Shown piece after piece: positions 7,551 to 14,734 of a stretch of DNA of 23,421 nt. Position numbers and translations under genes: made by a program. Numbering within the stretch: position 1 is the first letter of the stretch; the number at the start of each line of letters is the position of its first letter. This stretch comes from JTS-RE9 sp964649195. GTDB taxonomy: Bacteria > Planctomycetota > Phycisphaerae > Phycisphaerales > Phycisphaeraceae. Location: the NCBI GenBank assembly GCA_964649195.1, contig CAZYPK010000078.1:1-23421 (forward strand). Direction: 5' to 3'. Under the pieces are notes generated by a model. That model saw nothing but the letters and a program-made list of their open reading frames with translations. It had not been told where the DNA came from and made no database searches.

Positions 7551-8356
7551 GTTGATGATGCGGGATTCTCATCCCCCGTATGCGGCGCGGGTGTTGACGG
7601 GTTCGCCATCAGCGGATCAGGTTGCGCCTCGTCCGCCCGGCCTGTTGCGGCGGGCGATTCATCCGAGGGAATGATCAATTCAACGAGCCGCTTCATCTGC
7701 GTTTCGATGGTCGCATCGATACGCCCCTGCCCGTAGGCGATCGAGCAGCCGCCGCGGGTCAGCGATTCATCATCGATCAAATGCACGTGCTGAAGGTGGG
7801 CAAACCCGGCGAGCAGTTGAGGCATCGCCTCGGCAAGCGCGGGCCGATCCGCCGGGTGGATATGCACCGAAACATCGGTCGGCCTCATCACATAAGCCAG
7901 CGCCTGGGCCACCTGATCGACCACCACCATCGGGTCCGCCTGAATCGCGCGATGCACCACTTTTTCCGCGAAAAGCAGGCCCAGTTGAAGAATCACCTGC
8001 TTCGCCTCCCGCTCCATCCGCACGCGCTGCTCATCCCACGCCTGCGCCGCCGCGAGCCACCCTTGCTGCAACTGCCGGAGCTGCGCCTGCGACTTGCCCA
8101 GCGCCTCGGCATGCCCCGCCGCTCGCCCCTGTTCCAACCCCTGCGCCAGGCCTTGCTCGTGACCGCGAGCCTGGGCCTCCGCTTCAGCCTTGCGCATAAG
8201 CTCGTCCGCCTGCGCCTGGGCTTCATCGAGCATCCGCTGCGCCTGAGCCTTGGCGGCATCGCGCAACTGATCGGCCTGCCGGCGCAGATCGCCCATGTCC
8301 AGGACGATCGCATCCTTCACAAAACCGCCGGCGAGATGGTTCTTGATGACAGGCAT
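7547..8356 (-). CDS. fliH: Flagellar assembly protein FliH
   Basis: FliH is the peripheral stator that binds FliI and couples it to the export gate. The 269-residue protein has an Ala/Gln/Glu-rich N-terminal helix (28-60), the GxxxG-type repeat of the family at about 68-86 (GHEQGLAQGLEQGRAAGHAE), a second helix, and a C-terminal V-ATPase-E-like domain from about 115 to 240 ending in GRIDATIETQMKRLVELI. About 30 disordered residues follow. The N-terminal segment with AIVLDMGDLRRQA supports the long form. The start codon has no visible Shine-Dalgarno sequence: it is preceded by AGCTTCCCCC and then a heptamer array. The stop overlaps fliI. Confidence 0.93.
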   Translation of the reverse strand: MPVIKNHLAGGFVKDAIVLDMGDLRRQADQLRDAAKAQAQRMLDEAQAQADELMRKAEAEAQARGHEQGLAQGLEQGRAAGHAEALGKSQAQLRQLQQGWLAAAQAWDEQRVRMEREAKQVILQLGLLFAEKVVHRAIQADPMVVVDQVAQALAYVMRPTDVSVHIHPADRPALAEAMPQLLAGFAHLQHVHLIDDESLTRGGCSIAYGQGRIDATIETQMKRLVELIIPSDESPAATGRADEAQPDPLMANPSTPAPHTGDENPASST

Positions 8357-8361
8357 GGGGG

Positions 8362-8550
8362 AAGCTGTCAGCTATCAGCCGTCAGCTATCAGTTGTCAGC
8401 TATCAGCCGTCAGCCATCAGCTTAAGGCATGAGGAACGGAAGCGATCAGTAAACGGTTTCGGGGACTGGATCATGGAAAAACGCACACATTGACAATGCC
8501 TTGAAGCTGATAGCTGATAGCTGACGGCTGATAGCTGAAAGCTGACAGCT
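8362..8550. repeat. Inverted heptamer element between fliG and fliH
   Basis: Left arm 8362-8424 is nine 7-nt units (AAGCTGT, then CAGCTAT, CAGCCGT, CAGCTAT, CAGTTGT, CAGCTAT, CAGCCGT, CAGCCAT, CAGCTTA). Right arm 8502-8550 is seven units of the opposite orientation (TGAAGCT, GATAGCT, GATAGCT, GACGGCT, GATAGCT, GAAAGCT, GACAGCT). Both arms meet the 77-nt core through an AAGGCAT motif (8424-8430 and, inverted, 8497-8503). The transcript could fold into a long hairpin between the two genes. It fills the gap almost fully: 5 nt to the fliH start and 3 nt to the fliG stop. It resembles cyanobacterial STRR heptamers in style. Confidence 0.9.
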
Positions 8551-8553
8551 TCT

Positions 8554-9585
8554 TCACACCACCATCTCCCCCGCGCCGCCGCGGCCGCTGATGATGATTT
8601 CGCCGGCGTCCTCCAGACGCCGGACGACATCGACGATGCGCTGCTGCGCCGATTCGACATCCGACACGCGGACCGGGCCCATGTATTCCATGTCCTCCTT
8701 GATCATGGCCGCGGCACGGGCGGACATGTTGGAGAAAATCTTCTCGCGCAGGTTGTCGCTGGCCGTCTTCAGCGCCAGGGCCAGCTCGTCGTTCTCGACT
8801 TCCTTGAGCACCGCCTGAATGCCCTTGTCATCCACGAGCTTGATGTCCTCGAAGACGAACATGAGCCTGCGGATCTGTTCGACCAGTTCCGGCGCCTCCG
8901 CTTCGAGGCCTTCCATGATGCCTTTTTCCGTCGAGCGATCGACGAGGTTGAGCACTTCGGCGACGGTATCGACGCCGCCGATTTTCTCGAACGACTGCGT
9001 GAGCAGGTTGGACAGCCGCGCCTCGAGGCCGCGCTCCACTTCCGCAATGACTTCGGGGTTGGTCTGCTCCATGTTGGCCACGCGCTTGACCACTTCGATC
9101 TGCTTGGGGCCGGGCAGGCCCGCGAGAATTTCGCTGGCCTTGTGAAACGGCAGATGGCTGACGATCAGCGCGATGGTCTGCGGATGCTCATCCTGGATGA
9201 AGGTCAGCAGGTTTTCCGTTTCCGCCTTCTGCAAAAAGGCGAACGGCGTCTTGCGGACCTGCTGGCTGATCTGCTGAAGGATGCGGTCGGCATCCTTGGA
9301 ATCGAGGCTTTTGCCCAGCAGGCTGCGGGCATATTCGAGGCCGCCTTCGTTGACCCACGCCTGCGCCGCGGCCTGTTCGTAAAACTCGTTGAGCACGCGA
9401 TTGCGCAGCTTGACGGGCACCTCGCCCAGGCCGGCCAGCTCGCGCGTGACATCCTCGACGACCTTGGTGTCCAGCGAGCGCAGGATCGACGCCGCCGCGC
9501 TTTGATCGATCGACAGCAACAGCACCGCCGCCTTGGTCAGGCCCTTGAGTTCGGAATCGCCATCCAGTTTGAAATGACGTGCCAT
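8554..9585 (-). CDS. fliG: Flagellar motor switch protein FliG
   Basis: FliG forms the part of the C-ring that touches the stator and generates torque. The 343-residue protein has the three expected domains: an N-terminal FliF-binding domain (1-100), a middle domain with the EHPQTIALIVSHLP motif (EHPQ at 133-136) that contacts FliM, a GG hinge (203-204), and a C-terminal domain with MFVFEDI (242-248) and the charged torque helix region around 272-306 (LREKIFSNMSARAAAMIKED, then EYMGPVR). Length is typical (330-345). The start has TGAGG five nt upstream of ATG, outside the inverted-repeat element that fills the gap to fliF. Confidence 0.98.
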   Translation of the reverse strand: MARHFKLDGDSELKGLTKAAVLLLSIDQSAAASILRSLDTKVVEDVTRELAGLGEVPVKLRNRVLNEFYEQAAAQAWVNEGGLEYARSLLGKSLDSKDADRILQQISQQVRKTPFAFLQKAETENLLTFIQDEHPQTIALIVSHLPFHKASEILAGLPGPKQIEVVKRVANMEQTNPEVIAEVERGLEARLSNLLTQSFEKIGGVDTVAEVLNLVDRSTEKGIMEGLEAEAPELVEQIRRLMFVFEDIKLVDDKGIQAVLKEVENDELALALKTASDNLREKIFSNMSARAAAMIKEDMEYMGPVRVSDVESAQQRIVDVVRRLEDAGEIIISGRGGAGEMVV

Positions 9586-9600
9586 ATTGCCTCACACCCT

Positions 9601-9774
9601 AAGTTTCGCTTAAGCCCCGCCCGGAAGGGCGCGGGCCAAGGGGCGAACGATTCGCGGCCCGTTCACGAATCACAACTCGATTTTCCGATCCGAATTCACC
9701 TTGTGGACCTGGTATCCTCTGTTCATTGAACACGCTTTGGCCCGCGCCCTTCCGGGCGGGGCTTAAGCGAAACT
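9601..9774. repeat. Long inverted-repeat element between fliF and fliG
   Basis: 9602-9639 and 9737-9774 are perfect reverse complements over 38 bp, beginning AGTTTCGCTTAAGCCCCGCC and ending GCGCGGGCCAA. Each arm also has an internal imperfect palindrome (CCCCGCCC/GGGCGCGGG). The 97-nt centre carries no gene. The element occupies nearly the whole gap between the fliF stop and the fliG Shine-Dalgarno sequence. The form is that of a paired REP (BIME-like) or MITE-like unit; no transposase is nearby and I see no clear target duplication. Confidence 0.9.
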
Positions 9775-9789
9775 CAGATTCACACTCGT

Positions 9790-11430
9790 TCACATGTCTT
9801 CCGCGCGCACCCATCGCTTGAACAGCGTCGCCGCCTCCTGCGGATAGCGTCCGACCAGGTCCTCGATCTGCTGCGACACCTTGCGCACCTGCACCTCTTC
9901 CTCATCCAGTTCGACGCCCGCCATCGCGGCCTCGTGTTCCATCACCTCGCCCAGCAGGTTTTCCTCGGCCTGAATCGGAGGCGGCACGCCGGCCAGTTCC
10001 TCCGCGGTGGGGATCGGCGTCACCCGCGTGGCCTTGCGGACCATGTGGAACATCATGCCCATGGCAAAGAGCGCCAGCGCCGCGAGCATGGCCGGCTGAA
10101 ACCACTGGCCGCTGACGAAGGACACCACGCCGCCGCCGCCGGAGCCATCGGTCATCGCCAGCATCGCGCCGACATCCAGAATCATGTGGGCCGTCACCGT
10201 GCCCGGACCGGCTTCGGACTTGATCAAAGGCTCGATCTGCTTGCGAATCTCCGACAGGTGGGCGTCCACCACCGGCTGCAACGTCGCGTCATCGGGATCG
10301 GGGGTCTCCGGCGGTTTGCCGCTCTTGAACAGGCTCACGAAAAAGCTGCGGGGCACGTTGACCGTGACATTCACATCCTGGGGCATCTGCCCGATCTTCT
10401 TGATCTTTGCCGAGCTGGTCAGCGGCAGTTCGCCGAAGGTCGTTTCGATCTCCTCCGTCTTGCTGCTGCCGCCGTTCCTGCCGCCCGACGCCACCACATC
10501 GGCGCCGGCGTTGGAGCGGGCGCCGGGCTCTGCCGCATGGCGGATGTCCGTGGTCTCGGTCGTCTTGGTGCGCTCGGATTTGAGCGTCTCACTGTCGCGG
10601 TACTTGTATTCGACGATGTCCTGCCGCTGCACCGTGTCGGTGCGGACGGAGACGGCGACGATCACGCCGGGGATGTAGCGAAGCAGATCGGAAACCTTTT
10701 TCGTGTAATGCGTTTCCATCTGCGTGATGCCGGCCATCACCTGATCGGAGGTGACTTCATCAGCATCGGCCACGCGGTGGGCCCGGCCATCGACGGCGTC
10801 GATCACCACCACTTCCTGCGGCGACATCTCCGCCACCGCGCCGCCCACCAGGCTGGCGATCGCATCGACCAGTTGCTTGTTCATCTTCGCCCCGCCGTTC
10901 ATCACCACGTTGACCGAAGCGCTGGGCTTGACATGCGTGCGCCCGAAACCGGCCTGCTGCGGCATGGAGATGACCACATCGGCCGCGCGGACGCCTTTCA
11001 TCTTGCCGATCACCTGCCCCAGAAACTTCTGTTTCGCCTGCATGAAAGCCATCGTCGTCTTGGCGCTGGGGTCCCAGGGCGAGCTCTTGAGAATCACGTC
11101 ATCAAAGGCGCCGGCGGTGTCCTGCGCCATCAGGCCCGATGATTCCAGGGCGACCAGGGCATCGACACGCTGATCGTAAGGCACGAGCATCTGCCCGCCT
11201 TCGATCACCACATTGATGCCGCGCTGCTTAAGCTGCGCCGCGACCTCATTCTGACGATCACCGGCGAAGGAGGTGATGGGCACCATCTCCGGCCGGGCGG
11301 CATACTGCACCACGAGAAAACCGACCAGCAGCAGGATCACCACCAGCGAACCAATGAGCAGCTTCGTGTTGGCCGGCATCTGGTCCGACTGCGCGCGAAT
11401 CTGCATCCAATACCGTTTGAGAAATTCCAT
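9790..11430 (-). CDS. fliF: Flagellar MS-ring protein FliF
   Basis: FliF builds the MS ring in the inner membrane, the base for the rod, C-ring and export gate. The 546-residue protein has a first membrane helix at about residues 24-42 (LLIGSLVVILLLVGFLVV), ring-building YscJ/FliF motifs (AAQLKQRGINVVIEGG, then VPYDQRVDALVALESSGL; later KPSASVNV and VDAIASLVGGAVAEMSP), a variable beta-collar region, a second membrane helix (about 443-463) and a cytoplasmic C-tail ending VSQQIEDLVGRYPQEAATLF, KRWVRAEDM, which is the FliG-binding segment. GGAGG seven nt upstream of ATG supports the start. It precedes fliG, its partner, with a 204-nt gap filled by an inverted-repeat element. Confidence 0.97.
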   Translation of the reverse strand: MEFLKRYWMQIRAQSDQMPANTKLLIGSLVVILLLVGFLVVQYAARPEMVPITSFAGDRQNEVAAQLKQRGINVVIEGGQMLVPYDQRVDALVALESSGLMAQDTAGAFDDVILKSSPWDPSAKTTMAFMQAKQKFLGQVIGKMKGVRAADVVISMPQQAGFGRTHVKPSASVNVVMNGGAKMNKQLVDAIASLVGGAVAEMSPQEVVVIDAVDGRAHRVADADEVTSDQVMAGITQMETHYTKKVSDLLRYIPGVIVAVSVRTDTVQRQDIVEYKYRDSETLKSERTKTTETTDIRHAAEPGARSNAGADVVASGGRNGGSSKTEEIETTFGELPLTSSAKIKKIGQMPQDVNVTVNVPRSFFVSLFKSGKPPETPDPDDATLQPVVDAHLSEIRKQIEPLIKSEAGPGTVTAHMILDVGAMLAMTDGSGGGGVVSFVSGQWFQPAMLAALALFAMGMMFHMVRKATRVTPIPTAEELAGVPPPIQAEENLLGEVMEHEAAMAGVELDEEEVQVRKVSQQIEDLVGRYPQEAATLFKRWVRAEDM

Positions 11431-11451
11431 GCATCGGCCTCCATGCCGAAT

Positions 11452-11500
11452 CAGCTATCAGCCATCAGCTTTCAGCTATCAGCTATCAGCTATCAGCTTC
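11452..11500. repeat. Heptamer tandem array (CAGCTAT) between fliE and fliF
   Basis: Seven perfect-register 7-nt units: CAGCTAT, CAGCCAT, CAGCTTT, three CAGCTAT and CAGCTTC. It is followed by GATCCAGTCC (11501-11510), a 10-nt match to the inverted core of the fliG-fliH element (8463-8472), so it looks like a one-armed or truncated relative. Confidence 0.9.
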
Positions 11501-11536
11501 GATCCAGTCCGTCGTGAACCGTCATCCATCGGGTTC

Positions 11537-11585
11537 CTGTCATCTGTCTCCTGTCCCCTGTCCCCTGTCTCCTGTCTCCTGTCCC
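11537..11585. repeat. Second heptamer array (CTGTCYC) between fliE and fliF
   Basis: Seven 7-nt units: CTGTCAT, CTGTCTC, two CTGTCCC, two CTGTCTC and CTGTCCC. It ends 5 nt from the fliE stop codon. The unit differs from the CAGCTAT array 37 nt away, yet both have the same period and the same total length of 49 nt. Confidence 0.9.
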
Positions 11586-11590
11586 TTCCC

Positions 11591-11902
11591 TTACACCCTC
11601 ATCTGCTTGATTTCCTCATAGGCATCGACGAGTTTGTTTCGCACCTGTTGCAGCATCTGGAAGGCCATGTCCGCCTTCTGTTTGGCGATGAACACGTTGG
11701 CCACGTCATCGCGCTTGCCGGTGGTCAGGTCCTCGATCGCGCCGGCGGCATCCTGCTGAAGCTTGTTCACCTGTTCGATGTTCTGCATCAGAACATCCTT
11801 GAAACTGGGCCCCTCCTGCCCACCGACGTCCGGCGCCTGCGGCGCACGCGGCAACCCCGCCGGCCCTCGCGCACTGTTGATGAGTCCCAATGGATCAGTC
11901 AT
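11591..11902 (-). CDS. fliE: Flagellar hook-basal body protein FliE
   Basis: FliE joins the MS ring and export gate to the proximal rod. The 103-residue product matches family length. Conserved features are SFKDVLMQNIEQVNKLQQDA (33-52), DLTTGKRDDVANVFIAKQKA and the C-terminal MAFQMLQQVRNKLVDAYEEI. The N-terminal 30 residues are Gly/Pro rich and variable. GGA about eight nt upstream of ATG is the likely ribosome binding site. It sits between flgC and fliF, its standard position, but heptamer arrays lie on both sides. Confidence 0.96.
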   Translation of the reverse strand: MTDPLGLINSARGPAGLPRAPQAPDVGGQEGPSFKDVLMQNIEQVNKLQQDAAGAIEDLTTGKRDDVANVFIAKQKADMAFQMLQQVRNKLVDAYEEIKQMRV

Positions 11903-11917
11903 TGCATCATTCCAAAT

Positions 11918-12029
11918 CAGCGGTCAGCGGTCAGCTATCAGCTTGAAGGCATTGCAGTGGTGAACGGTTCATTGAAATCCGAAATCTGAAATCCGAAATC
12001 TGATGGCTGATAGCTGAAAGCTGATAGCT
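11918..12029. repeat. Composite heptamer element between flgC and fliE
   Basis: Left arm 11918-11945: CAGCGGT twice, CAGCTAT, CAGCTTG. It joins the core through CAGCTTGAAGGCATTG (11939-11954), 15 of 16 identical to the inverted junction at 8494-8509. From 11974 to 12029 run eight units in one unbroken register: GAAATCC, GAAATCT, GAAATCC, GAAATCT, then GATGGCT, GATAGCT, GAAAGCT, GATAGCT. The last four are inverse to the left arm, so the outer arms can pair. The flgC stop codon is one base beyond the array. Confidence 0.9.
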
Positions 12030-12030
12030 C

Positions 12031-12435
12031 TTATGCCAGTATTCTCAGACTGCTTTGTATCATCGACTTGGTGGCCTCGATGGCGGTAATGTTGGCTTCG
12101 TAGGCTCGCGTGGCTTCCAGGGCGTTGACCATTTCCATGGCCGGGTCCACGTTCGGGTAGAGGACGTAACCTTCCGCGTCGGCATGTTTGTGGCCCGGTT
12201 CATATACCTTTCGCAGGTCGCCAAGGTCCTGCATGATTTCCTTCACATGCACGCCCTGCACGCTGCCGGTGGCCGGATCACCGGCCTGGAACACCGCAAT
12301 GCGACGGCGAAACGGGGCGTAATTGCCCTGGGCGTCCATGGTGGTGAAGCGGTTGGCCATGTTGGTGGAGATCACATCCATGCGCGTCCGCTGGGCGACA
12401 AGGGCGGATGTCGAGATATCAAGCGTGCCGAACAT
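12031..12435 (-). CDS. flgC: Flagellar proximal rod protein FlgC
   Basis: FlgC is a proximal rod subunit exported through the basal body. The 134-residue protein matches family length and has the conserved N-terminus (LDISTSALVAQRTRMDVIST, NMAN) and C-terminus (PNVDPAMEMVNALEATRAYE, ANITAIEATKSMIQSSLRIL). VHVKEI, YEPGHKHADAEGYVLYPNV is typical of FlgC. GAGG seven nt upstream of ATG is a good Shine-Dalgarno sequence. It follows flgB, separated by an 83-nt spacer with an about 11-nt repeat. Confidence 0.97.
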   Translation of the reverse strand: MFGTLDISTSALVAQRTRMDVISTNMANRFTTMDAQGNYAPFRRRIAVFQAGDPATGSVQGVHVKEIMQDLGDLRKVYEPGHKHADAEGYVLYPNVDPAMEMVNALEATRAYEANITAIEATKSMIQSSLRILA

Positions 12436-12452
12436 GCGATGACCTCAAAGAT

Positions 12453-12518
12453 GAAACTTCAGGGATGAAACTTCCGGGGAACTTCCGGGGAACTTCCGGC
12501 AAAACTTCCGGGGGGGGG
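12453..12518. repeat. (G)AACTTCCGG direct repeats plus G9 run, flgB-flgC gap
   Basis: Five imperfect copies of GAA(A)CTTC(CGG) lie at about 12453, 12467, 12479, 12490 and 12501, spaced 11-14 nt. Each full copy contains the short dyad GGAA-C-TTCC. The last copy runs into nine consecutive G residues (12510-12518) that touch the flgB stop codon. It ends well before the flgC Shine-Dalgarno sequence. Confidence 0.75.
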
Positions 12519-12953
12519 TTAGAAGCGTTCGCGGATGGCGGTTTCCAGCAGGGCGAACTCGTTGCGGATCAGCTCGATGCTGGTGTTGTGAGCCTGGGTG
12601 TTCTCGGCCAGCCGCTGCATGGTGCGTTCGAGGTCGAGGTTGTTCTGATCGTGTCTCATGATCGTGTCGGCGACTTCGCCTGCGTGAGCGGTGATGCCAT
12701 CCTTGTTGAATTGAATCTGCCGGGTGTCGTTGAGTTGCAACGGCTGATTGTTGGGATTGATCGAGTCGCGCCTGCGGTCGATGGCCTGGGAAAGCGCCGC
12801 CTGGAAGGAGGCGGGGTCGAGGTCCTTGGCCTTGTAAAAAGGGTTCGACAGATTGGCGATGTTGTCGGTCATGACGCGATGGCGCGCGGCGGTGAACTGC
12901 ACCATCCGCTCCAGGGCGGGCATCGCACCACTGTTGAACAGTCCCTTGATCAT
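12519..12953 (-). CDS. flgB: Flagellar proximal rod protein FlgB
   Basis: FlgB is the first proximal rod subunit. The 144-residue form starts MIKGLFNSGAMPALERM and continues with VQFTAARHRVMTDNIANLSN, PFYKAKD, the conserved FlgB N-terminal motif. The C-terminal LERTMQRLAENTQAHNTSIE is also characteristic. The frame is open 20 codons further upstream (to 13013), but I choose the ATG at 12953 because GGAG sits six nt before it, it matches the family N-terminus, and the upstream codons overlap the sigma-54 promoter and lie before the expected transcription start near 12986. It is the first gene of the hook-basal-body operon. Confidence 0.95.
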   Translation of the reverse strand: MIKGLFNSGAMPALERMVQFTAARHRVMTDNIANLSNPFYKAKDLDPASFQAALSQAIDRRRDSINPNNQPLQLNDTRQIQFNKDGITAHAGEVADTIMRHDQNNLDLERTMQRLAENTQAHNTSIELIRNEFALLETAIRERF

Positions 12954-12996
12954 CACACGCTCCATCGATCGCACGCCAGGTTCACCCCATACGACG

Positions 12997-13012
12997 AGCA
13001 AGTCCGGTGCCA
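12997..13012 (-). promoter_or_regulatory. Sigma-54 (-24/-12) promoter of the flgB operon
   Basis: The minus strand reads TGGCACCGGACTTGCT, against the consensus TGGCAC-N5-TTGCW: all conserved positions match. The GG (13011-13010) and GC (12999-12998) are separated by exactly 10 nt, as RpoN requires. The predicted start of transcription is near 12986, giving a 33-nt leader with GGAG before flgB. The adjacent upstream gene encodes a sigma-54 activator, which fits. Confidence 0.85.
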
Positions 13013-13142
13013 TCGTCCATCATCAAGGCCCTGAAAATCGAAACCTCAATTCGACCGTTCACGGATGGGCAATCAGCCTCATCACCAAGTCATCCCGGCA
13101 GGCATACGGCTTGCCGTGGCGCAAATGGTGCGCATCATCCCC

Positions 13143-13156
13143 GCGCAACGATTGCG

Positions 13157-13157
<1 letters not shown>
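13143..13157. terminator. Short hairpin at the end of the response-regulator gene
   Basis: GCGCAA (13143-13148) and TTGCGC (13152-13157) form a perfect 6-bp stem with a 3-nt loop overlapping the last base of the response-regulator stop codon. No T-run follows on the minus strand, so it is at best a weak or Rho-assisted end point. The region down to 13013 otherwise holds only a dyad at 13106-13117 and the sigma-54 promoter. Confidence 0.3.
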
Positions 13158-14674
<1,517 letters not shown>

Positions 14675-14734
14675 GCGAAGCTCCCAAAACGACCGTTCAT
14701 CCCATTCATCAGCACACAAGAAACCTCCATCGCC

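Noticed and set aside
6138..7736. 532-codon open frame on the plus strand
   Set aside because: Antisense to fliI and the end of fliH, whose protein motifs are beyond doubt; composition is that of a shadow frame.
8362..8550. CRISPR array
   Set aside because: Units are 7 nt with no unique spacers of constant length, and no cas genes are present.
9601..9774. Classical intrinsic terminator between fliF and fliG
   Set aside because: The stem is far longer than normal, has a 97-nt centre and no T-tract; it would also split the core of an essential operon.
11273..11989. Plus-strand ORF containing SAISYQLSAVSYQL-like repeats
   Set aside because: The repeats are translated heptamer arrays (CAGCTAT, CTGTCYC) and the rest is antisense to fliE; not a real repetitive protein.
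12954..13013. 20-residue N-terminal extension of FlgB
   Set aside because: It would overlap the sigma-54 promoter and start upstream of the predicted transcript; the internal ATG has a GGAG site and family-like N-terminus.
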